64,000 nucleotides of DNA, taken from positions 156,001 through 220,000 of the forward strand of contig JANUWF010001110.1 in the NCBI GenBank assembly GCA_026120185.1, written 5' to 3'. The position numbers and the translations under genes are program-made. The notes beneath the pieces were generated by a model. That model did not search any database and was not told the DNA's origin. It worked only from the letters and a program-made list of their open reading frames with translations. The stretch comes from Voacanga thouarsii. Lineage: Eukaryota > Streptophyta > Magnoliopsida > Gentianales > Apocynaceae. Below are positions 53,519-64,000 of the stretch, piece after piece (position 1 is the first letter of the stretch; every line of letters begins with the position of its first letter).

Positions 53519-54073
53519 TAATTTGGTAATCGAAGTGGATTAGGATATAACCATGAGAATAATAACAAAACTTGCATGCCCAGATTTGTTTATGCTAGAA
53601 ATCAAAGTGGCTTAGAATATAACCAGGAGGATAAAGACAAACCTTGCATGCCTAGATTTGTTTATTCTGAAAATCGAAGTAGCTTAGAATATCAACAGGA
53701 GGATAAAGACAAACTTTGCATGTCCAGATTTGTTTATTTTGGAAATCGAAGTAGCTTAGAATATAAATATGAAGATAAAGACAAAACTTGCATGCCCAGA
53801 TTTAGCTTAGCCGAAAATCAAAGTAGCTTAGGATATGAACATAAGAATAACTACAAAAAGAACAAGTTTCAGCATGCTAAACCTACTTCTTCTCACAGCA
53901 CATACAAGGCATGCACGTATTATGAAACACCTGGACATATTGTTTCAAGATGTCTTATTAGAAGAAAAGTGGAATCCGGTGAAGCTACTTTCTGGAAAAT
54001 CAAAGAAAATGTTACTAACCTTCATGGACCTAAGAAAGTGTGGGTACCAAAAATCATCTCTTCTTTTCATGTA
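53519..54073 (+). repeat. 72-bp coding tandem repeat between SIRE gag and protease
   Basis: Four to five degenerate copies of a 24-residue unit of the form CMPRFVYxxNxSSLEYxxEDKDK, in one frame (about 53522-53870). They lie just before a second zinc-knuckle-like motif, CTYYETPGHIVSRC, in which the second Cys is Tyr. The unit is charged and Tyr/Arg-rich; it may be a flexible Gag linker. Confidence 0.85.
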
Positions 54074-54076
54074 TAG

Positions 54077-57000
54077 GCACGGTCTTTAAGCTTTACCAAG
54101 TGGTTCTTGAACAGCGGTTGTTCAAGACACATGACTAGAAATGCAGCATTGCTAGAAGATACTCAGACAACAAATGAAGGATTTGTTACATTTGGAGACA
54201 AGAAAAAAGGGAAGATTCTCGGCATTGGTAATATTGGTAAAGGTTTATTAACATTTATAAAGCAAGTCTTACTTATTGATGATTTGAAATATAACCTGCT
54301 CAGCATTAGCCAACTTTGTGACAATGGTTGCAAAGTTATTTTTGAAAAAGATTCTTACTCTATACTTGACAGTGGAAATCTCGAAATCATCTTTACTGCC
54401 AAACGCATGGGAAATGTATATGTGTTTTATCTTAATAATCTTGTAGCTAATGAAATTAGATGTCTATCCATTCATGATAATGATGGTTATCTTTGGCATA
54501 GGAGACTAGGTCATGTATCCTTTGATTTGTTAAACAAACTATCCTCAAAAGAACTTGTTAGAGGGCTTCCAAAAATGAAATTTGATAAACACAAAATCTG
54601 TGATGCATGTCAATTTGGAAAGCAAATCAAAACTTCTTTTAAACCAAAGAAAATGATCTCCACCTCAAAACCTCTTGAATTAGTTCATATGGATTTATTT
54701 GGACCTATGAGGACTGCTAGTCTTGGTGGTAAAAAATACGCATATGTAATTGTTGATGATTTTTCTAGATTTACCTAGACATTATTTCTTGAACAATAAG
54801 ATGAAGCCTTTACTGAATTTTCAAAACTGATTAAGCGCGTCCAAAACTCGATTGGATGCAAATTGGTCTCTATCAGAAGTGACAATGGAAAAGAATTTTG
54901 TAACAGCGAATTCACTCTCTTCTGTGATGAAAATGGAATCTTTCATAATTTCTCAGCAGCTAAAACTCCTCAACAGAATGGTGTTGTTGAAAGGAAAAAT
55001 CGGACCTTGCAAGAAATGGCTAGATCAATGCTTTGTGAAAATGTTTTTCCAAAATACTTTTGGGCGGAAGCTGTTAACACAGCATGCTATACAATAAACC
55101 GAGTTATGTTAAGACCATTTTTAAGAAAAACTCCTTTTGAACTTATGTTTGACAAAACTCCTTCTATCTCTTATTTTAAAGTTTTTGGATGCAAATGTTT
55201 TGTTCTAAATACAAGAGATAATCTTGGAAAATTTGATAGCAAGTCCGATGAGGCTATATTTCTTGGATATTCTTCCAACAAGAAAGCTTATAGAGTATAC
55301 AATAAAAGAACACTTTGTGTGGAAGAATCTGTGCATGTTGTATTTGATGAATCTAACATTTATACGTCAAAAAGAGATGATGATGATGATGTAGGAAATT
55401 CAAATGAAGCTAAGTTAGATCAAGTAAATGCTCCATCATTAGATACTCATGCAAAAGAGGAGGAGATCGAAGAATTACAGAATGAACAAGAGAAAGATCA
55501 AACTAAAGATTCTGCAAATCATCAATTGCCAAAGGATTGGAAATTCAAATCAGGCCATCCAAAGGAGCAAATCATTGGAGATCCAAACCAAGGAGTTAAA
55601 ACTCGACGGTATTTTATCGACAACTTTGCTCTTCTTTCAAATATTGAACCTAACAGCATTGATATTGCATTACATGATGAATTTTGGATTATTGCCATGC
55701 AAGAAGAGTTGAATCAATTCGAAAGAAATCAAGTTTGGAAACTTGTTCCTAGACCGCATGATCATCCTGTTATTGGAACAAAATGGGTTTTTAGAAACAA
55801 ACTTGATGAAAACGGAGCTGTAATTAGAAACAAAGCTAGATTGGTAGCTCAAGGATTTAATCAAGAGGAAGGCATTGACTACGATGAAACATTTGCTCCT
55901 GTTGCTAGATTAGAATCTATTAGAATGTTACTTGCTTTTGCATCTTTTAAAAATTTTATGCTCTATCAAATGGATGTCAAAAGTGCTTTCTTAAATGGCT
56001 TTATTGAAGAAGAAGTGTACGTTGAGCAGCCACCTGGTTTTTCTCATGAGCTCTATCCAAATCATGTTTTCAAACTATCTAAAGCTCTTTATGGATTAAA
56101 GCAAGCTCCTAGAGCTTGGTATGAAAGGCTTAGTGGTTTTCTAATCTCAAAAGGATTTTCTAGAGGCTTAATTGATAATACCTTGTTTATCAAATCTGAT
56201 TGCTCTGGTGACTTACTAATCGTCCAAATCTATGTTGATGATATTATCTTTGGCGCTACTAATGACTCCTTGTGCAAGATGTTTGCTAAGACTATGCAGC
56301 AAGAATTTGAAATGAGTATGATGGGAGAATTGAACTTCTTTCTCGGACTGCAAATTAAGCAAACTAAAGATGGAATCTTCATTAACCAAGCAAAGTATGC
56401 CAAAGAGTTGCTCAAAAAGTTTGAAATGAATGAAGTAAAAGAAATCAGCACACCCATGAGCACATCCATAAAACTTGACCAAGATGAAAAGGGTAAGGAG
56501 GTAGATGAACGAAAATATAGAGGTATGATTGGAAGTCTACTATATATTACTACTAGTCGACCAGATATCATATTTTCAGTATGTCTTTGTGCTCGATTTC
56601 AATATTGTCCGAAGGAATCTCATTTAAGTGCAGTTAAACGCATACTTTGATATCTTATTGGGACATATGATTATGAATTATGGTATCCACGTACTAACAC
56701 CTTTGATCTTATAAGATATACTGATGTAGATTATATAGGGTGTAAATTTGAAAGAAAAAGTACTAGTGGCCATTGTCAATTTCTTGGACACTCACTGGTA
56801 TCATGGCACATTAAAAAATAAGCTTGCGTATCATTATCCACCACTGAGGCTGAATATATTGCAGCAGGAAGCTGTTGTGCTCAAATCTTATGGATGAAGA
56901 ATACTCTGCGAGATTTCAATTTAAATTTTAACTGTGTTCCTATAATGTGTGATAATACAAGTATTATCAATCTAACAAAAAATCCAGTGCAACACTCGAG

Positions 57001-57172
57001 AACAAAGCACATTGAAGTTAAACATCACTTCATCCGAGACCATGTACTCAAAGGAGATGTATGTGTTGAATATGTCTCAACGGATGAACAACTTGCAGAT
57101 ATCTTCACTAAACCTCTAGCTGAGGACAGGTTTAACAATTTGAGAAGAGGTTTGGGTATTACAAAAATTTGA
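54077..57172 (+). pseudogene. SIRE pol: protease, integrase, RT, RNase H
   Basis: One frame from the repeat region to TGA at 57170, with stops at about 54074, 54776, 54797, 56648 and 56819. Protease: FLNSGCSRHMT (the catalytic Asp of DSG is Asn, a G-to-A change). Integrase: zinc region LWHRRLGH...CDACQFGK, catalytic HMD, SDNGKE and GVVERKNRT, all three acidic residues kept. [38 protein letters not shown] and YVDDIIFG (about 56234). RNase H: TTEAEYIAAGSCCAQ, HFIRDHV and EQLADIFTKPL. 595 codons (54863-56650) remain open, covering integrase core to RT. Confidence 0.93.
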
Positions 57173-57607
57173 TAAATAATCTTTTTGTGTAAGTTCTTCT
57201 TGTGCAGGAATTGTGAAGAAAACGGTTTTGGAAACAAAACTCTACATCCAAAATTCCCTGTTCTTATTTTGGACACAGTACTAGAATCCAATTCCTACAT
57301 CCAAAATGCATTTCAGGGAAATACTCTTTTGGACAATAATTTCGGACCTGGTCTTGTTCCAAAATCAATGCTTGATATTCTTTTATTCCAAATTTCGTGT
57401 TTCAAAAAATTGATTTGGGCGTTTTTCAAAACTCCTCAGAAAAATACATGTTTCCAAGGCACATTGTTCTCACACTATCCTAGACATTCAAAGCTATTTG
57501 ATTTTCTCTTTCTCAAAACTCTTGAAACAGTCATTCTTCCAAAACAATTCCTCCGTGTTCTTCTTCTCTGAAAACCCAAAAAGCTCTGTAAAACCTTGAA
57601 TCCTTCA
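57173..57607 (+). other. SIRE spacer between pol and the extra ORF
   Basis: No domain recognised. The text repeats TCCAAAAT/TTGGA words (57245-57320), similar to those in the 3' region (59980-60110). Stops in all frames consistent with an untranslated spacer. Confidence 0.6.
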
Positions 57608-59093
57608 ATGGACAAGATAAAATCCACCGTTCCAAAACCTAAGAAGGAGCAAAAATCTTCTCCGATGTTAATGAAAAAGGTTTCGAGTTCAACAAAGGGC
57701 AAAGCGAAAGCAAAGGAAGCTTCTCCTCAGCCTCACTTCTCGGCCTCTCATTATGATTCGTCTGAATCTTCCTCCAAACAACTGAGTTCTACAAATCAGG
57801 TACCTCAATTTCTCAACTCCAAATGTGAATCTGAATACAATGACTGAGTCTCTAGAAATCGAACTATTATTTCTGGCTATCGAGTGAACCACTCTGCTTT
57901 TCTGAACTTGTCAAATATTCTGGATATGTTTGATCATGTCGGGTGGGGGAGTTTGCTATCAGTTGATGAGAAAATCTACACTCCTTTAGTCTGGAAATTT
58001 TATGCAAATTTGAGAAATGGAAAACTGGAAGAAACAGAGGGAGGATTCATGATTAGGTGGTATAAGGAAAAGATTTTGAATTTGACCATAGAATGCTGAA
58101 CAGAATCTGTGATGTTCGTGATGCTGGTTTTCAGTATTTTGAGTTGAACAAATTTCCTGAAGGAAATGAAATTTTTATTCTGGAAAATTTTGAGAAGTTG
58201 TTTACTGGTGGAAAAAGCTTTGAGATCTCTGGAAATCGCAGTTCTAAATGGTTGAATAGATTAGGTAGAATCCTTCATCATATGGTTTCTACCATTGTTG
58301 TACCCAGTTCTGGTCATAAGACCTCTATTAGCATACTTCAAATGGTGGTCATGCTTGCCTTAGCTGAGGGGAGACAGATTAACTTTGGATTTCTGACAAT
58401 AAAGTTAATGTTGCAGTCTAGAAATACTTCTAGCAAGGCTCTTCAGTTTGGAAATTTATTGACTAAAGTCTTCAGATTTTTCAATATTGATTTAAATTCT
58501 GTTACTTCTGATCCCTCAAAAACAAATGTTTATAGCTATTACTCCTTTGAAAATATGGGATATGTAAGGGAGAATAATTCTTGGAAATTACTTAGAGAAA
58601 CTGTTGGAAAAGAAAGAGAGAACCTGATGAAATTAAGGACGAAGAAAAGACTGTCTCTGGTTCTAAAAGAAAATTTGATGAAGGCAATGTTCATGACATG
58701 GGTTTGTCTGAGAATATTCTGAGTGCAATCAGCTCCTTTGCAGAGAAATTGGAATCTCTTAGCTCAGAAATCAAGAACTTAGGGAATAGATTTTTTGTCA
58801 TTGAGCAATCTGCTAAGCCTTCCGCCTATATATCTGATCATGAAAAGGATGAACAATCTTCAAAGGACAAGAATGAACCGTCTGCAGATATCAAGGTTCC
58901 CTCTCCTGAACCTTCACTTGAACCATCTCCACAGCCTTCTCCTGTCCAGAAAAAAGATATTTCTCCTCCTTCTCCCAAACCCAAAGGAAAAAGACAGAAG
59001 CATGTAGTTGTAAAGCGAAAATCCAACAGAATAGCTGGTCAGTTTTCCAACATGGGTACTGGATCCAAGGGTGAAACCATTAATATTTCCTAG
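57608..59093 (+). pseudogene. SIRE third ORF, env-like / putative plant transposon protein
   Basis: About 490 codons after pol. ATG at 57608 starts a Lys/Ser-rich segment (MDKIKSTVPKPKKEQK), then a TGA (57845), then in the same frame a conserved-looking region FDHVGWGSLLSVDEKIY...PLVWKFYANL, the pattern of the putative plant transposon protein family found in SIRE-type third ORFs. A frameshift near 58095 leads to 58093-58722 (WLNRLGRILHHMVSTIVVP, hydrophobic ILQMVVMLALA); another near 58700 leads to 58698-59093, a coiled-coil-like stretch, a PSPEPSLEPSPQPSP tract and a basic KPKGKRQKHVVVKRK tail. No credible signal peptide or fusion region is seen, so a true envelope role is doubtful. Confidence 0.75.
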
Positions 59094-60386
59094 ATTGTTT
59101 TCTTGGGTAACACCGTGGACTGATGAACAACTTACATTCTGCCACAGTTGAACAATTTACTTTTTCAGTCATTTATATTCTGTCTTTGGATAATTTTTGA
59201 TACTTTTTTAAGTTTAATTCTCTGTCATGCCTATTATCTATCTGATGACTGTTAAGTGCATATTACTTCTCCTTCTGCTATGCTTCTTTTTTATCGATGA
59301 CAAATGGGGAGAAAGAAAATGACAGTGAATATGGGAGAGATGACAGTTATTATGGGGGAGAAAGAAAATATTAGATAGATCCACATGTTGATAAGGAGAA
59401 AATGAAAAAATGAAACTGATGTTGAATGTTGGTCTGCATGACTGTCGGCATGATGTTGTTTGCAAGACATATACTAATCTGAAAATGTTATAGTCTGCAA
59501 TATAAGCTGTATGAAATTGTTGGTATGCAATAATTGATAGAAAATGTAAAGTTTGCATGTTACGATTGCATATGAATTTGATCTACATGTTGATATCCAA
59601 AAATAAAATGTTATGAGTTCTGCATGGATTCTACATGACTAATATTGGACTATTAATGTTTGGTTTTTGTTCAGCAAAGTAACTGCTATGGAAGTTGAAA
59701 CCCTTTGAAAAACTGAAACTGCTGTATGAACAGTTATTGAATTCCGAAGTAACTGCATGAACTGTTATGAACTGCATGAACTATTTATGATATGAACAAT
59801 TGCGCAGGTAAATCAAAACCGTGATGAAAATTTCTGATTCACTGTTCACAAATTTTTTTGAAAAATTCCTCAGTTTGTGAAAGTTCAATTTTATAACACA
59901 GAATTTTGAATAATAATTGGATTCTTGAAACAAAAATTCTGTGATAAATTTTTGGTGCATCGAATCAGGGGGAGTTTTGGACTCAGAAACTTTGTATCCA
60001 AAACAAATATTCTTATAAGCAGTTTTTTGAAAAATGTTTTAGACATCCAAAAGTCCTATCCAAAAGATATTCTGAAAACACAAGTTCTTCCAAAACGATT
60101 TTGGATACACCTTCTGGATGAATAAACCGTTACTTTTTCTATTCCCTCTTATGTTTAAAATTATCACATAAGCATATATTTAGGGGGAGCTTTTTAGCAT
60201 TTTATCTCTATCAAATTACTTTGAATATTTATATAGAGATATGATATGCTTTAGGATCATTGAGATATGGTTTCTCATAAGATCTCTATGAGACTTGTTA
60301 CAATTATTTGCACCTTTTGCTCATCATGTTATCTCTATCTATATATTAAATGTGTCATGTTTGTCATCACTCAAAAAGAGAAAAAT
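59094..60386 (+). other. SIRE 3' untranslated region
   Basis: About 1.3 kb, AT-rich, no ORF recognised. The last bases before the LTR, AAAAAGAGAAAAA (60373-60385), are the likely polypurine tract. Confidence 0.65.
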
Positions 60387-61630
60387 TATTAGCCCTAAGG
60401 GCCTTCTTTTATGTTTTAATTTATGACAAACGTTGATATGGACTAACGTGTCAATTTATTGTGATAGGACATGATTGACCTTTGTTCTTCTAAAGTTTTC
60501 AGATAAGAATTGTTGGCGACTCCTTCATCACCGATTTCAAGAATGGAAGATCAATTGAAAAATCAAGTATAAGGAGTTATACATCAAGAAGACTTTTTAT
60601 GAAGAATATTAGACTAGGAAGTGTTCATTAAGGTATACTTATTATTTCCTATGTCCTCTTATCTTTTGATTCATTTGGCTTTACTTTGAAGTTTCAAATG
60701 AGATGAGTTTCAAAGTTTTTAGAATTCACAGAATTTTGGATGGTACAGTTTGAATCCAAAAGGTTCATCCAAAATCCTGTAAACCGGGTTGAAAAATTGT
60801 CCGTCAGGGATGTGCCATTTTAGACTTAACTTTTGGATGCATCTTCGTCCAAAACCCGAGTCCAAAACTCGGATAAGTTTAAACAGAAAAATTTATAATC
60901 GTTTTTTTTATAACCGTTGGCACTCCACTTTTTGGCTCTATAAATAGCTCTTAAAGCTAGATTACAAGCAAGATTTTTGAAACATCCATCTTAGAAACAC
61001 TATTGCTCAATATCTTCAAAAATCTCCTTTTATCTTAGCTTCAAAGTGAGTTCATTGTGTATCAAAGATAAAAGTATTTTATGCTTGTATCCGAGAGAAT
61101 ATTTTCTCAAGTAAGTGAGCTTATCTCTATTCTATTGATTTTCAATTCTCAACTTGTAATAGCAAGGTTGTGTGGTAAAACCCATAGGGGTGATCCTTGT
61201 TGTGTGATTGTTCAAGGTTGTGGTGTAAAACCCATAGGGGTGAGCCTTGATGTGTTTGAGAGGTTTTGTAAAACCTAGTGTGGTGATCCTCTCTTGTATG
61301 TGATTGTTTCATTAAGTGAGGTTAATGAAATATGGTTGAAAATCCTTAAGTGTGAGGCTTAAGGTAGTGGACGCAGATCATTGTTGATCGAATCACTATA
61401 CATCTCTTGTCTCATTTTATTTCAGTGGTTCATGTATATTGTTTTTATGATCTTTCACTGTCTAAATCTGAATACACATCTACGAGTGCTTGGATAGCTT
61501 TCAATGCATCAATAAAGTCAGTTCAAGTATCTTTGTGATCATCCTTGTTCAGCATTTTAGACTCTTCGAAAAAATTGTTTTTGCTTGCCAAAAACCATAT
61601 TCACCCCCCCCCCCCCTCTAAGTTTTTTCA
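60387..61630 (+). repeat. 3' LTR of the SIRE element
   Basis: Aligned end to end with 50716-51958. It begins TATTAGCCC (TG changed to TA, a G-to-A transition) and ends TTTTTTCA. By eye roughly 55-60 differences over 1243 bp, most of them transitions. TATA box conserved at 60939-60946. Confidence 0.94.
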
Positions 61631-61663
61631 AAAGCAATACTCTAACCGCTGAGTTAAGTAGGT
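61631..61663 (-). pseudogene. trnM-CAU: trnM-CAU, 5' portion
   Basis: The minus strand reads ACCTACTTAACTCAGCGGTT... to the anticodon loop GCTTT. This is the acceptor 5' strand, D arm and anticodon 5' arm of the gene whose remainder is at 50671-50715. The first five plus-strand bases (AAAGC) are the right target-site duplication. Confidence 0.92.
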
Positions 61664-61857
61664 CATTTATCATCCCAAAGAGAACCAAATGGTACTCACC
61701 CCGTGGGGGGATTCTAAATATCATATTACTTATAAGCAATACTAATCTTAAGCAATATTAATTTAAGCAATATCACTCAAACAGATCAAACATTTATGAT
61801 GTTGATCCATCTTGACAAGAAATTATCTACAGGATAAAATATGTATCACAAGCAATA

Positions 61858-62513
61858 AGGGCTATAGCTCAGTTGGTAGAGCACCTCGTTTACACGCGCG
61901 CCAATGTTTTTCAAGGGAATCCATCATAGAATCCAATCACAAAAATTATGATCTTAATCGACGTCTTACCCCATAACTTTGAGGGAACAATAGCCTGACA
62001 GAGGGTTCGGTCCGATTGAGGTGTCTATTTAGGTGCCAAATAGACCCTATCGTGGATTTGAGATATTGATAAGGTGAATATCCAGCCTATTCAATGCTAG
62101 GCATAATGAGTCTAAGGACCTCAAAAAATCTCTTTTCATCCTATGAACTTTAAGGTGTATGAAGTTTCATATTTCATTTTGTAATCAGAACGATAGAGAC
62201 TTCATTTAACTTAGGTTGATCTAGGCCAGAGGCAGACCTACGTCAAGATAACCCTACCCTTGAAAGACTTTGGTAGTGCTCTTGAATCAGAATCCCAAAC
62301 AATGAATCAGAGCACATGGAGCCATCTACTTATCTTTTTTTATGTCAAGAAAAAAATATGGCAGACTAACTGATATTTTCATCAGTTAATGAAAGAGCCC
62401 AATGCAAAAAAAAAATGCATGTTGGGTCTTTGAAACAGTTCAGATTATTTTGATAATAAACAGTTTGATCTGTTTTACCGAGAAGGTCTACGGTTCGAGT
62501 CCGTATAGCCCTA
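61858..62513 (+). pseudogene. trnV-UAC: trnV-UAC with group II intron, damaged
   Basis: Plastid valine tRNA. Exon 1 is 61858-61895 (AGGGCTATAGCTCAGTTGG...TTTACAC); one A of the D loop (CAGTTAGG normally) is missing. Exon 2 is 62479-62513 (CGAGAAGGTCTACGG...TAGCCCTA). The 583-bp intron begins GCGCG instead of the conserved GTGYG, so its 5' splice site is mutated. The gene sits downstream of trnM on the opposite strand, as in plastids. I call it a pseudogene because of these changes and its nuclear location. Confidence 0.9.
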
Positions 62514-63863
62514 ATACTATAATAGAAAATCAAATGATTAATGAAAATTCAAATACAAAAAATGCAATTGTATAATTTTTTTCATTATTGTTTGTTGCTT
62601 GGAACTATCGGGTTGATTAATCGAAATCGAAATTATTCCCATAAGCTTACTCATGGCAAGCTTTTAAAACAGAACATAAACCTGAAATTAAAAAAAAAAA
62701 GACATTTCAATAGATCCAATCGATATTTTTCCAATCGCGGATAAACAAAGCAACCTTTTGTCATTACATTAATATATTAATATTAGGGGCGAATTTCATA
62801 TGAATTTTCCTCGAGGAGTTCTTGATACTCCCTTTGCCCAATGCTGGTGAATTTTTGAAGTTAAAACGAGCCGTTCTGTTAAAAAGCCCAATGGATCTAG
62901 AAATGACCTGCCGCGCTTGTGTACAAGTTAAAACTTGGTGAAAAATGAATATCTTTGGTAAGTCTCATTATTGTCAAATAAGCTCGTCGTATACCTTACC
63001 TAGACCTAACTAAGCACGGGGGGTAGTCTTCTTTTTCTGTATTCAATCAAGAGAAACCCCTCTGCTAGGATCCTAATAAAAGGTAAAAGGAATATATCAA
63101 CACCAAGATATTCTAAATCCTGAGATGGAAATTTCTAGCCAGCCTCTTACTTGTTCTTATTCTAAATCACTAAGAAAAGGACCTCCTGATTCTATTCATA
63201 AAAATAGAAATCTATAAAGAATTAAATTTGAATTTCAATAAATAAATTAGTAATTCAATTTCAATTTAAATAATTTAGAATTCGAAAGAAAATAGAATTC
63301 TTTAATTTGAATTTGAATAAAAAATATATATTTGAATTTGAATTCTATTTTTTTATATTTATTTCAATTTATTTTATTCAATTTCAAAAAATATATAATA
63401 ATAATAGATATTAATAATAAATAATAAATAATAGATATTAATAAAAATATTAATAATAAATAATTATTATTAAAAAAAATAATAATTAATAAAAAATAAA
63501 GAAGTTCCAAATTCTAAAAATTCTACGTAGAATTCCATATTCCTATTTATTTTGAATTCCCTTTCTTTAGAGAGAATTCTAAGTGAAAATAAGAGAATTT
63601 GTATATTTGTATAAGAGTAAGATATAGATCTAAAATTATACTAACTAAAAAAATCGAAATAAAAATAAGTAGAATGGAAAAAAGAAGTATAATGGAAATA
63701 GAGATTTCATCTTGAAATGAGATATGCCCCACAGTAAACAAAGGAAACTAGTCAATTCGATCAAAATGAATTCTTGTTTTAATTTTGACTAAACAGTTAT
63801 GGATGACTTGACAATTCGAATCGAGCAATCCGGTATATTTTCCGCGTTCATAGGAGTGCGTCT
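62514..63863. other. trnV-ndhC spacer
   Basis: Long plastid spacer, extremely AT-rich between 63220 and 63500 with repeated ATTTGAATTT and AATAATA words. No gene seen. The ORFs here are low-complexity. Confidence 0.7.
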
Positions 63864-64000
63864 ATGTTTCTGCTTTACGAATATGATATTTTTTGGACAT
63901 TTCTAATAATATCAAGTCTTATTCCTATTTTGGCTTTTTTCATTTCCGGAGTTTTAGCCCCGATTAGCAAAGGACCAGAGAAACTTTCTAGTTATGAATC
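63864..64000 (+). CDS. ndhC: ndhC (NDH complex subunit 3), N-terminal part
   Basis: ATG at 63864 opens [20 protein letters not shown], then one membrane helix and [19 protein letters not shown], the characteristic N-terminus of plastid NdhC, a membrane subunit of the photosynthetic NAD(P)H dehydrogenase-like complex. The frame is open to the end of the window (about 45 of 120 codons). A likely G-to-A change (FWT where FWA is usual) is visible. Whether the rest is intact cannot be seen. Confidence 0.92.
   Translation, partial: MFLLYEYDIFWTFLIISSLIPILAFFISGVLAPISKGPEKLSSYE

Larger units (their letters stand above)
50716..61630 (+). mobile_element. SIRE/Maximus-type Copia retrotransposon with env-like ORF
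   Basis: 10.9 kb: 5' LTR (1243 bp), initiator-Met primer site, gag, pol in Copia order, an additional coding region after RNase H (57608-59093), a 1.3-kb 3' region, purine tract and 3' LTR (1244 bp). Long LTRs, overall length, a two-zinc-knuckle Gag and the extra 3' ORF mark the SIRE group. LTRs are about 95% identical by eye. Almost all stops can be explained by C-to-T or G-to-A changes. It is inserted in trnM of the NUPT. Confidence 0.95.
61631..64000. other. Plastid DNA inserted in the nucleus (NUPT), right part
   Basis: Continues exactly where the left part stopped: the rest of trnM, trnV-UAC, spacer, and the start of ndhC. It runs off the window end, so the right NUPT boundary is unknown. 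Confidence 0.94.

Noticed and set aside
53519..53900. Regular 72-bp repeats as a CRISPR-like array
   Set aside because: The units are contiguous, coding and degenerate, with no spacers, in a plant retrotransposon.
57608..59093. A functional retroviral envelope gene
   Set aside because: Frame broken three times, no convincing signal peptide or fusion segment; the similarity is to a plant transposon protein pattern.

Overview
This window is nuclear DNA from a flowering plant, probably a eudicot. It carries nested LTR retrotransposons, one intact plant disease-resistance (NLR) gene, a fragment of an endogenous plant pararetrovirus, and a long copy of plastid DNA (a NUPT). The plastid stretch keeps the common ancestral order petA-cemA-ycf4-psaI-accD-rbcL / atpB-atpE-trnM-trnV-ndhC. 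Because accD sits next to rbcL, the donor was not a papilionoid legume with the 50-kb plastid inversion. No closer identification is justified from the sequence alone.

Layout, left to right. Positions 1-8190 hold a minus-strand Ty1/Copia element (Copia-1) whose left LTR is cut by the window edge. It is inserted at the 3' end of a plus-strand Copia of which the LTR at 8218-10099 remains (Copia-2). Next come a minus-strand Copia gag zinc-knuckle scrap (10.1-10.25 kb) and a plus-strand Copia RT-RNase H fragment (10.3-11.4 kb). Positions 12453-16868 are a compact minus-strand Copia (Copia-4) with nearly identical 357-bp LTRs, a broken pol and no gag. The only convincingly functional host gene is a single-exon CC-NB-ARC-LRR gene on the minus strand (18201-20954).

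From 21830 to 39259 lie two plus-strand Ty3/Gypsy elements of the Tat type (second, archaeal-like RNase H domain after the usual one). Tat-A lacks its 3' part. Tat-B has both LTRs and a broken antisense ORF between pol and the 3' LTR. Dinucleotide microsatellites mark every junction here: AT before Tat-A, TA between A and B, AT after B, and AC between the pararetrovirus movement-protein fragment (39.6-40.36 kb) and the plastid DNA.

The NUPT runs from 40438 past the window end (64000). It is split by a 10.9-kb Copia element of the SIRE/Maximus type (50716-61630). This element has gag, pol and a broken extra 3' ORF of the envelope-like / putative plant transposon protein class. It landed in the anticodon arm of the plastid-derived trnM-CAU, with the target duplication still readable (AAATC / AAAGC). 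The NUPT is decayed unevenly: petA, cemA, accD and atpB are broken, largely by C-to-T / G-to-A changes and small deletions, while rbcL, ycf4, psaI and atpE stay open.

The genes do not form a working pathway together. The plastid genes are out of place and probably silent, and every retrotransposon in the window lacks an intact polyprotein frame. The history reads as follows: plastid DNA was transferred to the nucleus, decayed by deamination, was hit by a SIRE element, and now sits in a block of nested elements next to a resistance gene.
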